From: JAHEFU01 sp020440645 | GTDB lineage: Bacteria > 4484-113 > JAFGCY01 | Assembly (NCBI GenBank): GCA_020440645.1 | Contig: JAGRNR010000038.1 | Coordinates: 1-36,359, forward strand | Length of the DNA: 36,359 bases | Direction: 5' to 3' | Shown: in pieces, positions 6,726-13,867 of the stretch | How the letters are laid out: every line of letters begins with the position of its first letter | How positions within the stretch are numbered: the first letter of the stretch is position 1 | The notes under the pieces: generated by a model | What the model was told of the DNA's origin: nothing | What the model saw: the letters and a program-made list of their open reading frames with translations, nothing else | The model's database searches: none | Made by a program: the position numbers and the translations under genes

Positions 6726-7457
6726 TCAGACCTTCTGCGCACAGCGCAGCTCGGCCAGCATCTTCGTTCCGGTGCCCAGGGCATCAGGTGCTGCCATCAG
6801 CACTTCACCACCATTCTCAATGGTCCAGATGGCGGCCTGGTTGGCCATGTCCACACCAGCGAAATTCAGGCGCATCTCATCGTTGAGCCCCTTGCCGGTT
6901 CCGCTGATGCGGCAGTCCCGGCTGATGAACAGCAGTTCCACCTCACCGTTCTGTGCTGCATCCAAAACGTCCTGCAATTCGAGGGCGATATCCTCCGGAG
7001 CGGCTTCCGCCTCCGGATCAATTCGCTCCTGCAGTGCCGCCAGCCGGTTGTTCGTCTCTTCCGCCAGTACTTCTTCCTCGTCCACCCGTTCCAGTAGGGG
7101 CCGGATATGGAACACTGTCTTGACAGAGACCTGCTCCATCGGCGCACTGCCCAGGATGAAACGCGCGCTGTAGCCGGGGCTGGCAAACAGCCCCATCCCC
7201 GGTGCATTCTTTCCGAATGTGGCCAGGCTGGTCAGCCGGGAGATGCCCTTCAGGAGTTTTTCCGCTTGCTTTTCACTAAAGCCGCGGCTGGAAAGCAGGC
7301 GCATCGCCATGCCAAGCATGTTTTCCAGGCGCTGTGCGGGAGTGGAGCCGGTTCCGTCCTCTTCAAGGCTCAGGTATATGGATACGCAGGGATCGCCAGC
7401 GTGTGAAACGAGGTCCCTGATGGCACTGGTATCTATTGGGATCGAGTATTTGTCCAT
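6726..7457 (-). CDS. baeRF-like protein (bacterial homologue of archaeo-eukaryotic release factor domains)
   Basis: 243 residues from the ATG at 7457; the frame is open 29 codons further but without conserved sequence. The layout follows baeRF proteins. An N-terminal part has CVSIYLSLEE (strand, then loop) and a helical segment with LENMLGMAMRLLSSRGF. A middle part has GMGLFASPGYSARFILGSAP and VFHIRPLLERV, the family's conserved 'GLAvF ... fhirPLL' elements. A C-terminal L7Ae/eL30-like part contains LDAAQNGEVELLFIS and ends GTGTKMLAELRC. The family is predicted to act on ribosomes or RNA; no catalytic GGQ motif is visible. It lies 61 bp downstream of fliR on the same strand and is probably co-transcribed. 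Assignment rests on motif pattern only. Confidence 0.6.
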   Translation of the reverse strand: MDKYSIPIDTSAIRDLVSHAGDPCVSIYLSLEEDGTGSTPAQRLENMLGMAMRLLSSRGFSEKQAEKLLKGISRLTSLATFGKNAPGMGLFASPGYSARFILGSAPMEQVSVKTVFHIRPLLERVDEEEVLAEETNNRLAALQERIDPEAEAAPEDIALELQDVLDAAQNGEVELLFISRDCRISGTGKGLNDEMRLNFAGVDMANQAAIWTIENGGEVLMAAPDALGTGTKMLAELRCAQKV

Positions 7458-7518
7458 ACCAGAGTTTAACCTCGCGACGCGCAGAGCATGTGAAACACCA
7501 TGGACAGGGTCGTCCCGG

Positions 7519-8373
7519 CTAGCTGCCCGGGCTGTCCGGAGCATGTCCAGCGAGGCCTCGGTTCACCTCCAGCTCGCCGTCCTGCGGGATGTCAGCCCCC
7601 AGCTCATGCATCATCTCACCGCAGTGGTTGATGAACACGTCGCGTGTGCGCCGTACGTTGCTGCCGAGCTCAGTGGTCACCAACGACAGGAACAGCAGGC
7701 CGAGCACGATCTTGACCGGGATGCCGACGAAGAACACGTTGAGCTGCGGCATCACACGGGCGAGGATGCCTAGCGCGAGGTCGATCAGGATCAGGAAGGC
7801 AATCAGCGGCAGGGAGATCCTGAGTGCGATGGTGAACAGGCTGGTGCAGATCGCCACCATCGTCTGGGTGTCGAAATGCTCGATCATCCACGTGCCGGGT
7901 GGCAGCAGCTCATAGCTTGCAATCCACAGCCGGAGCAGCTCGAGGTGCATCCCGGTGCCGACAAACACCAGCATCGCGGCGGTGAACAGGAACTGCCCGA
8001 TGATGCTGGCCTGGGTATGGGTGCTCGGGTCGAACACATTCACGACGGCGAAACCCATCTGGTAGCCGATGAACTGGCCGGCGAACTGGAAGGCGACGAA
8101 CACCAGTGCCATGATGAATCCCAGCAGCATGCCAAGCGCCAGCTCCTGCACGGCGGAGGCGAGGAACATCGAGTCGTCAAGCAGCCTGAGCTGCGCGGTC
8201 GGTACGTAGAAGGTGTAGACGATGTTGGAGAGCAGGAAGGCCAGCACCACACGCAGCATCACGGGCACGCCCTGGGCACTGAATATCGGCGCCAGGAACA
8301 CGAATCCCATCGTACGCAGCAGTATCAATAACCAGAGCAGGCCCAGCTGCCCCAGGTAATCAGTCAGTTCCAC
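7519..8373 (-). CDS. fliR: Flagellar export apparatus protein FliR (type III secretion EscT/SctT family)
   Basis: 284 residues if read from the GTG at 8373, which has GGAGAG 6 nt upstream; an in-frame GTG at 8385 is the longer alternative. At least six hydrophobic helices are visible. FliR hallmarks are RTMGFVFLAPIFSAQGVP near the N-terminus, GQFIGYQMGFAVVNVFDP in the middle, and MPQLNVFFVGIPVKIVLGL at about residues 205-223. FliR forms the export gate with FliP/FliQ in the inner membrane. No fliP, fliQ, flhB or flhA is adjacent, so this copy is isolated in the window. The C-terminal 45 residues are polar and cytoplasmic. Its downstream partner is the baeRF-like gene. Confidence 0.92.
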   Translation of the reverse strand: MELTDYLGQLGLLWLLILLRTMGFVFLAPIFSAQGVPVMLRVVLAFLLSNIVYTFYVPTAQLRLLDDSMFLASAVQELALGMLLGFIMALVFVAFQFAGQFIGYQMGFAVVNVFDPSTHTQASIIGQFLFTAAMLVFVGTGMHLELLRLWIASYELLPPGTWMIEHFDTQTMVAICTSLFTIALRISLPLIAFLILIDLALGILARVMPQLNVFFVGIPVKIVLGLLFLSLVTTELGSNVRRTRDVFINHCGEMMHELGADIPQDGELEVNRGLAGHAPDSPGS

Positions 8374-8536
8374 TTCTCTCTCCACAAAGATGATATTGGG
8401 TCTGCGGTCGAAACTGAACTAAATCCCGGTCAAGCCTGCCGGCTGAACCTTGATTTCATGCTGCAGCGTGGGGATAGCGGGGGTATATTGTGTTGCCCGC
8501 AGGGGCAGCAGCCGGGCTGCGAGCGTCCGGGAACGT

Positions 8537-8544
8537 GCTAATAT
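8537..8544 (+). promoter_or_regulatory. Putative extended -10 of the dnaQ-like gene
   Basis: TGC-TAATAT (TG at 8536-8537), 12 nt before the ATG at 8557. The predicted leader is only about 6 nt. The same TGN + hexamer + 12 nt arrangement precedes the ABC-F gene. Confidence 0.45.
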
Positions 8545-8556
8545 CCAGAGTTTCCG

Positions 8557-9189
8557 ATGAGCGAGACCTCCAGCCTGAGCATTTCCGCACGCACTCCGAT
8601 CGAGGAGGTACGCTTCAGCGTGCTGGATCTTGAGACCACCGGCGGGGCACCACCCGAGCACAAGATCACGGAAATCGCCGCCTACCACGTGGACGGCCTG
8701 AAGATCACTGATGAGTTCGTGACCCTCGTCAACCCCGAGCGTAACATCCCCGCCTTCATCACCGGCCTGACCGGCATCAACGAGAAGATGGTGAAGGACA
8801 AGCCACCCAGCCGCGACGTGCTGCCGGAGCTGCAGGTCTTCCTCGGCGACAGCATCCTCGTGGCGCACCATAGCCAGTTCGACCGCCGCTTCCTCGAGAA
8901 CGAGCTGGAGCTGATGGGCGAGCGCACGCTGCACAACGGCGACCTCTGCACTTCGCGACTGGCACGCCGCATCGTGCCCTGGCTGCCCTCGAAGAGCCTT
9001 GGAAACCTGGCGGCCTTCTTCGGGATCAGCATCCCGGACCGCCACCGTGCGGCGGGAGATGCCTACGCCACGAGCGAGCTCCTGATCATCTTCCTGAAGT
9101 ACCTCAAGAGCCGCGGACTGGACACCATCGACCAGGTGATGGAATTCCAGCACGGCGAGATGCCCTACCCGACCGACGGCGACGACTAG
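8557..9189 (+). CDS. DnaQ-like DEDDh 3'-5' exonuclease (DNA polymerase III epsilon-type)
   Basis: 210 residues. ExoI motif is VLDLETTG with D24 and E26. ExoII is ILVAHHSQFDRRFL with D109. ExoIIIepsilon is RHRAAGDA with H163 and D168, so the full DEDDh set is present. The length is a free-standing exonuclease domain with short tails; there is no clear beta-clamp-binding motif and no helicase or UvrC fusion. It may be the proofreading subunit or a stand-alone repair exonuclease. There is no Shine-Dalgarno; see the extended -10. Immediately after the stop codon (TAGGAG) the first arm-variable hairpin begins. Confidence 0.9.
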   Translation: MSETSSLSISARTPIEEVRFSVLDLETTGGAPPEHKITEIAAYHVDGLKITDEFVTLVNPERNIPAFITGLTGINEKMVKDKPPSRDVLPELQVFLGDSILVAHHSQFDRRFLENELELMGERTLHNGDLCTSRLARRIVPWLPSKSLGNLAAFFGISIPDRHRAAGDAYATSELLIIFLKYLKSRGLDTIDQVMEFQHGEMPYPTDGDD

Positions 9190-9191
9190 GA

Positions 9192-9235
9192 GGTGCTGCG
9201 AAGCCGCACCATCGGAGGCACTGCAAAGCTGTGCC
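9192..9235 (+). repeat. Two tandem GGAG-footed hairpins
   Basis: Hairpin 1: GGTGCTGC (9192-9199), loop GAA, GCCGCACC (9203-9210), 7 of 8 pairs. Hairpin 2: GGCACTGC (9217-9224), loop AAA, GCTGTGCC (9228-9235), 7 of 8 pairs. Both follow GGAG. The linker CACCATCGGAGG recurs at 13558-13569. Confidence 0.7.
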
Positions 9236-9335
9236 TTTGGTGGTTTTGCACAGGTCGCAAGAGGGTCTAAAGGTTTCCGGTTTCGGAGGTACGCAATCAC
9301 GCTGGCTGCGTGACGAACAATGGAATGCAGCAATC

Positions 9336-9471
9336 GGAAGTAGTTGTCAGTTGTTAGTACTTAGTTCTTAGTTCTTGTTGGCAGCGACACACTGACTGAT
9401 TGACAAGCAATTAGTTTGGCGACTGATCCCCACAACCACTAAACACTAATAACTAACAACTAACAACTTCC
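9336..9471. repeat. Imperfect inverted repeat of TNNTTAG heptads
   Basis: 9336-9371 (GGAAGTAGTTGTCAGTTG... with TTGTTAG, TACTTAG, TTCTTAG units) is imperfectly complementary to 9439-9471 over about 33 bp. The 67-nt centre shows nothing recognised. Confidence 0.65.
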
Positions 9472-9487
9472 TTAATGTAGGTTGCCA

Positions 9488-9546
9488 ATGACGTAGGGTG
9501 GCGGTAATACCGCCACCGGGATGGGGTGTTACCCCATCCCTACTTC
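9488..9546. repeat. BIME-like element, copy 1 (two head-to-head REPs with GTAG feet)
   Basis: 59 bp identical to 13732-13790 except one base. It reads GTAG, hairpin GGTGGCGGT-AAT-ACCGCCACC (9-bp arms), hairpin GGGATGGGGT-GTT-ACCCCATCCC (10-bp arms), then CTAC, which is GTAG on the other strand. The one mismatch lies in the first loop (AAT against AAA). Confidence 0.85.
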
Positions 9547-9680
9547 CACATAAGAACTTCCCTGCAGAAGATTGTGAGGCAGCACGTGCCGCTCCTGTCG
9601 GCTGCTGGAAGCAGCCGCTAAAGTAACCTGCTTCTCATTCCGCTTCTGCCAAGTGTTGCCAGAATGAATTCTGGCCTCCC

Positions 9681-10604
9681 CTACACCCTCGCCACAGCCA
9701 TGAGCCACTTGCCCGCCATCAAAGCGATGAACAGGGCGGCCACCGCGAAGGTGAGCATTACTTCCTGGCGGTCGATGTTGCGCATGCGCGGCTCACGGAA
9801 CCACAGCACAAAGATCGTGCCGAAGGCGATGCTGACGAGCGCCGGCAGGGCCAGCTCAAAGATTTGCGAAGCGGCCAGCGCGACGATTGCCATCACGAGC
9901 GTCGTGCCGTAGATCAGGCGCTTGTCCAGCCCGTGCACCCATGCCGCGCGGAACAAAAACGCGAGGATCACGAAGTCGCCAACCCCCATCACGGGAGCGG
10001 CCTCGTGGATCGGCAGCGGCATGTGCACGAACAGGTAGTTCACCCAAGGCACCTTCACGGAGTGCGCCGCAGCGGCTGCGGCGGTTGCGGCCTCCTCCGG
10101 CGGTGCATTCTTTATCGCCTCCGCCATCGCCTCCGCCACCTTCTGCTGGTGCTCCTCCATCCCTTCCACGATCTTCTTCGACGGTCCCTGGAACACGCTG
10201 TAGATGTCGGCGAAGGCCATCGCCACCGCCAGTGGCACAAGGTTCGTGACCTTCTCCATCCGGTCGCCGACCCAGTAGCCGACAGGCACCGCGATCAGGA
10301 TCAGCCCGAGCGTTGACAGCGCACGCAGCGGCAGTGAATTGTCAGCCAGCGCCACCGGCAGGACGATGCTGGCAACACCCCCGGCGAACATCGTGTAACG
10401 GCTCCAGGCCGGCCAGTCCGTTGATTCACCGGCGAGGATCACCATGAACAGGAGCCCGATGCCGATCACGATTGCCGCCACCTGCAGCAATAGTGATGCC
10501 ATGTCGGGGAACTCCTGCACGCTTGGCAGGTTCACCGTAATAGCGAAGAAGCCCAGCCAGGCCAGCGCCCCGAGTAGAGTCCACAGTTTGCCGGCGCGGT
10601 TCAT
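9681..10604 (-). CDS. Presenilin-like (GxGD) intramembrane aspartyl protease candidate
   Basis: 307 residues with eight or nine hydrophobic segments. The first catalytic-type Asp is D133 in AMAFADIYSVFQGPSKKIVE, resembling the archaeal presenilin homologue pattern D-x-x-SV followed by a basic/hydrophobic stretch. The second is D210 in PVMGVGDFVILAFLF, an exact GxGD motif at the start of a helix. PAL (254-256, LALPALVSIAFG) is the third presenilin/SPP signature. Residues 140-185 form a polar, Ala/Glu-rich loop between the two Asp helices, as in presenilins. If active it would cut transmembrane substrates within the membrane. It is the last gene of an operon; its ATG overlaps the stop of the metallo-hydrolase (ATGA). 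The assignment is by motif and order; the first motif has FAD rather than YD. Confidence 0.7.
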   Translation of the reverse strand: MNRAGKLWTLLGALAWLGFFAITVNLPSVQEFPDMASLLLQVAAIVIGIGLLFMVILAGESTDWPAWSRYTMFAGGVASIVLPVALADNSLPLRALSTLGLILIAVPVGYWVGDRMEKVTNLVPLAVAMAFADIYSVFQGPSKKIVEGMEEHQQKVAEAMAEAIKNAPPEEAATAAAAAAHSVKVPWVNYLFVHMPLPIHEAAPVMGVGDFVILAFLFRAAWVHGLDKRLIYGTTLVMAIVALAASQIFELALPALVSIAFGTIFVLWFREPRMRNIDRQEVMLTFAVAALFIALMAGKWLMAVARV

Positions 10605-11383
10605 GACAGCTCCAGCACTCGGCTGTGCTCATGCTGGGCGAGGATCGTATGCGGGATGTTGCCAACCTCCACGCGCGAAAAGGCCTCGCTGGCGGCCCGC
10701 GGCGTGTTGCTGTTCTCGGAGAGGTGCCCGAGCAGCAGGTGCTGCGGCATGCTGGCCAGCCCGGTGGACAGCTCCACCGCCTGCTGGTTGCTCAGGTGCC
10801 CGTGGTTGCCACGGATGCGGCTCTTGAGGTACTCCGGGTACATGTTGCCACGCAGGATCTCCGGGCAGTGGTTGCTTTCCAGCACCAGCAGCTCGCAGTC
10901 GCCGAACACCGCCACCTGCTGGCTGCCGTAGGTGCCGAGGTCGGTCAGGATCCCCATCCGGTGCCCGTTGCAGAACAGCTTGAACATGCAGGTCGGGTCG
11001 GCATCGTGGCTCACCGCACAGGGCAGGATGTCAATGTCGCGATGCGGGAAGCCATGCTCAGAGTCGTAGGTCTGGATGTTGTCATAATCGCAGCCGCGCT
11101 TGAGGCGGATGCTCCGCGCCAGCTCATGCCTGACCTGCTCATGGCAGTAGACCACCGGGCTTGCGTGCTTGAGCAGCACCCCGAGCCCGCTGATGTGGTC
11201 GCTGTGGGTATGGCTGACGACGACAGCGTCAATCTCCGCCAGCTGCACGCCGGCCTCGGCCAGCGCGGCCTGCACGCGGCGGATGCCGATCCCGCAGTCC
11301 ACCAGCATGCGCGAGTGTTCACTCTCGACGTAGTAGCAGTTTCCCTTGCTGCCGCTGGCAATGCTCATGAAGCGCACGCTCAT
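10601..11383 (-). CDS. MBL-fold metallo-hydrolase, YycJ/WalJ-like
   Basis: 260 residues, normal for the family. The metal motif is VVSHTHSDH with H58, H60, D62 and H63. Other MBL features are SGSKGNCYYVE at the N-terminus (typical of the YycJ group), LVDCGIG, a His in PCAVSHDADPTCMF, ILTDLG (second metal-bridging Asp), LVLESNHCPEIL and a late GHLSENSNTP. YycJ-type proteins are predicted nucleases/phosphodiesterases linked to DNA repair or cell-wall regulation; no walK/walR genes are near. The start ATG overlaps the ABC-F stop (ATGA), and its own stop overlaps the next start, so translation of the three genes is probably coupled. Confidence 0.88.
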   Translation of the reverse strand: MSVRFMSIASGSKGNCYYVESEHSRMLVDCGIGIRRVQAALAEAGVQLAEIDAVVVSHTHSDHISGLGVLLKHASPVVYCHEQVRHELARSIRLKRGCDYDNIQTYDSEHGFPHRDIDILPCAVSHDADPTCMFKLFCNGHRMGILTDLGTYGSQQVAVFGDCELLVLESNHCPEILRGNMYPEYLKSRIRGNHGHLSNQQAVELSTGLASMPQHLLLGHLSENSNTPRAASEAFSRVEVGNIPHTILAQHEHSRVLELS

Positions 11384-13479
11384 ACCTGCTGCCTCTCCTT
11401 CAGCTGCGTGATGCGCCCCTGCCAGAGGTCCGCTTCCTCAATCAGCGGTTCCAGCGACCCGAACACCTCGTCCCGTTCATTGCCAAGTTCATCGATCTGC
11501 AGCTGCAGCGTGGCGATCCGTTCGTAATCTGATGCCGCGTCAACACTGTGCTGCTCGTCCGCGAGCTGCCGGATGCGCTGCTCCAGCTCCTCGATCGTCA
11601 GTTCCACCTGGGCGATCCTCTGCTCCACCTTTTCTTGCTGGCGGCGGCAGTAGCCCTCCACATTCGTGCGGGCTTCCTTCGCAGCAAGTTCCAGCATCGC
11701 CCATTCGTCATCTTCAGCGTTGCCAGACCCGCTGTCCCGCGCGGCCTGCGCATTCTGCTCGGCCAGCAGCGCCTCACGGAAGCGGCGGTACTCGCTGTAA
11801 TGACCGCGGAAGAATGACGAGCTGAAGTTGTCAGCCTCCCCCTCGCGCTCGAACACCACCAGCCGGTTGCAGATCCGCTCCAACAGCGCTCGGTCATGGG
11901 TCACCATGATCAGCGAACCTTCATAGGCCAGCAGGAACTGCTCCAGCGCCTCACGCGCCCAGATGTCGAGGTGGTTCGTCGGCTCATCCAGCAGCAGCAC
12001 GTTCGGGCGACGGCGGAAGATCTTGGCCAGCGTCAGGCGGCTGCGTTCGCCACCGCTGAGCTGCTTGACGTCCTTGAACACCTCGTCGCCACTGAAGCCG
12101 AAAACCGCGAGGTAACTGCGCACCTCGCCATCCGTCAGGTTGCCATCCACGCTGCGCAGTTCCGCCATCAGGTCGCGCCCGTCCTGCAGGTCAGCACTGT
12201 CCTGTGAGAACACGCCGACATCGGCATTGCTGCCCCAGGCCACCATCCCGCGCAGGGGCGCCAGCCGGCGGGCCAGCAGTTTCAGAAGCGTGCTCTTGCC
12301 GCAGCCGTTGCTGCCAACGATCCCGAGCCGCTCCCCGCGGTAAAGCTGGAAATCCACGTCGTCAAGCAGCAGTCCGTCGCCAACCGGGCCGCGCGCCATT
12401 TCCATCGGCGGGTTGAGCGCCAGGCCGGAATGCCCGACCTTCTCATATACCTTTTCCTCGGAGCGTTCCAGCCCGCTGTAGCTGAAGCAGAGCTGCTCCA
12501 CGATCAGCAGCTGTTCGCCTGACAAAAGCGCGGGCTTCAGCACGAAACTCATCTGCGGGTCATCCGCCGGCCGGTCCACACGCTCCATCCGCCCCAGCAG
12601 CTTGCGCCGGCCCTGGGCCTGCTTCGTGTTCTGCCCGGCGATGTTGCGGCGGATGTACTCCTCCGTCTTCGCGATGTGCTCCTGCTGCTTCTGGAACTGT
12701 TCCAGCTCGGCACGGCGCCTCAGGTCGCGCTGCGGGCGGTACTTCGTGTAGTTGCCGGGGTAGCGGTGCAGCAGCTGGTTGTCAACTTCCCAGATATGCG
12801 TGCAGACGCTGTCCAGTAGCCAGCGGTCGTGGCTGACGAGGATCACGCCGGCGCGCCCGCGCAGGCTCTTTAGGTAGTCCGCGAAGAATTCCTGGGCCTC
12901 GATGTCGAGATGGTTGGTCGGCTCATCGAAGATCAGGCAGTTGGCATCGCTGATCAGCGCGCGGGCCAGGCAGGCCTTCTGGCGCTGTCCGCCGCTCATG
13001 CTGCCCAGCGTCTGGTTGTGCTGCTCGTCCGTGAAAGACAGGCCGCTGATGATACGGTCGATGTTAGTCTCCCAGCGGTGCCCGTCCAGCACGGCGAAGC
13101 GTTCCTGCACACTGCCGAGCTCGGCCTGCAGCGCTTCGTCCTCGGGCCTGTACTCCAGCTCGCGCACGAGCTTGCCCATCCGCTCCTGCAGTTCCACGAG
13201 GTCCTCACGGCCGCTGCGCACGAATTCGCGCAGGGTGTCCGTGTCGGTGCCGCCGGAGGACTGGGTGACGATCGTGATCTGCGTGCCGCGGCTGACCTGG
13301 ATGTTGCCCGCCTCGGGGGTGAGCCGGCCCTCAATCAGCTTCAGGAGCGTGGTCTTGCCGCCGCCGTTCTGGCCCACGAGTCCGATCACATTGCCCGGCT
13401 GCAGTTGGCCGCTGGCATCGCGGATGATGTATTCATCGGTGTAACCGAAGCTCAGGTTTGAGAATTCAAGCAGGGACAC
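11380..13479 (-). CDS. ABC-F family ATPase
   Basis: 699 residues, two fused nucleotide-binding domains and no membrane domain, as in ABC-F translation factors (Uup, EttA, YheS types). NBD1: Walker A GQNGGGKTT at residues 36-44, signature SGGQRQKACLARAL, Walker B CLIFDEPTNHLD. The interdomain ABC-F linker is rich in Arg/Lys (RRRAELEQFQKQQEH ... AQGRRKLLGRMERV). NBD2: Walker A GSNGCGKST near residue 390, signature LSGGERSRLTLAKI, Walker B VLLLDEPTNHLD. The last 110 residues are a predicted coiled coil (VEQRIAQVELTIEELEQRIR), as in Uup, which is longer than in EttA. It probably acts on ribosomes. The start is GTG with no Shine-Dalgarno but an extended -10 twelve nt upstream. Confidence 0.93.
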   Translation of the reverse strand: MSLLEFSNLSFGYTDEYIIRDASGQLQPGNVIGLVGQNGGGKTTLLKLIEGRLTPEAGNIQVSRGTQITIVTQSSGGTDTDTLREFVRSGREDLVELQERMGKLVRELEYRPEDEALQAELGSVQERFAVLDGHRWETNIDRIISGLSFTDEQHNQTLGSMSGGQRQKACLARALISDANCLIFDEPTNHLDIEAQEFFADYLKSLRGRAGVILVSHDRWLLDSVCTHIWEVDNQLLHRYPGNYTKYRPQRDLRRRAELEQFQKQQEHIAKTEEYIRRNIAGQNTKQAQGRRKLLGRMERVDRPADDPQMSFVLKPALLSGEQLLIVEQLCFSYSGLERSEEKVYEKVGHSGLALNPPMEMARGPVGDGLLLDDVDFQLYRGERLGIVGSNGCGKSTLLKLLARRLAPLRGMVAWGSNADVGVFSQDSADLQDGRDLMAELRSVDGNLTDGEVRSYLAVFGFSGDEVFKDVKQLSGGERSRLTLAKIFRRRPNVLLLDEPTNHLDIWAREALEQFLLAYEGSLIMVTHDRALLERICNRLVVFEREGEADNFSSSFFRGHYSEYRRFREALLAEQNAQAARDSGSGNAEDDEWAMLELAAKEARTNVEGYCRRQQEKVEQRIAQVELTIEELEQRIRQLADEQHSVDAASDYERIATLQLQIDELGNERDEVFGSLEPLIEEADLWQGRITQLKERQQV

Positions 13480-13491
13480 GGCAGCGTGCCT

Positions 13492-13500
13492 ATTCTAACA
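13492..13500 (-). promoter_or_regulatory. Putative extended -10 of the ABC-F operon
   Basis: TGT-TAGAAT on the minus strand, 12 nt before the GTG start at 13479. The expected leader is about 5 nt. Confidence 0.45.
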
Positions 13501-13568
13501 GGGCAGCCAGCCACGCGCCGGATATGCAGTGTTAAAGGGGAGCTACGGCGCAAGCGGCACCATCGGAG

Positions 13569-13610
13569 GTCAAGCTGTAAGCTTGGCGTTTGCCAGGCAA
13601 ACTGCCTGGC
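13569..13610. repeat. Two 8-bp-arm, 3-nt-loop hairpins
   Basis: GTCAAGCT-GTA-AGCTTGGC (13569-13587, one G-T pair), preceded by GGAG, and GCCAGGCA-AAC-TGCCTGGC (13592-13610, perfect), preceded by GGAG on the minus strand. The second shares the outer GCCAG/CTGGC with 3006-3024 and 3213-3231. Confidence 0.75.
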
Positions 13611-13731
13611 CTCCATTTGAGGTGCGGCGCAAGCCGGACATGGAGGTAGAGCGCAAGCTCGGCGCGGAAGCAATGAGCAATTAAGACTGAGCAATTAGCC
13701 AATCCACCGAAACGCAGTTCCGGTGCAAACG

Positions 13732-13790
13732 ATGACGTAGGGTGGCGGTAAAACCGCCACCGGGATGGGGTGTTACCCCATCCCTACTTC
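13732..13790. repeat. BIME-like element, copy 2
   Basis: 59 bp, one mismatch to 9488-9546, with GTAG feet on both sides and two hairpins. Confidence 0.85.
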
Positions 13791-13867
13791 ATGCTACGAA
13801 CGAGCCGCATTATTGTGCGACAGCAAGTGGCGCAACACCGTAACCTGTTTGGTCCGGCCTGACTCCC

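Larger units (their letters stand above)
9190..9680. other. 491-bp intergenic region filled with repeats
   Basis: No convincing gene. Contents in order: two GGAG-footed hairpins (9192-9235), a palindrome TCACGC-TGGCT-GCGTGA (9297-9313) preceded by GGAG at 9285-9288, an AT-rich heptad inverted repeat (9336-9471), a BIME-like element (9488-9546), and about 130 bp with no recognised feature up to the stop of the GxGD protein gene. Confidence 0.7.
13480..13867. other. 388-bp intergenic region of hairpins and a BIME copy
   Basis: No gene supported. It holds the ABC-F promoter (13492-13500), hairpins at 13569-13610, shorter palindromes with GCAA tetraloops (CGGC-GCAA-GCCG near 13626, GAGC-GCAA-GCTC near 13648), a short direct repeat TGAGCAATTA, and the second BIME-like element (13732-13790). 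Confidence 0.7.

Noticed and set aside
8419..9333. 304-codon minus-strand ORF
   Set aside because: Antisense to the DEDDh exonuclease, which has all catalytic residues.
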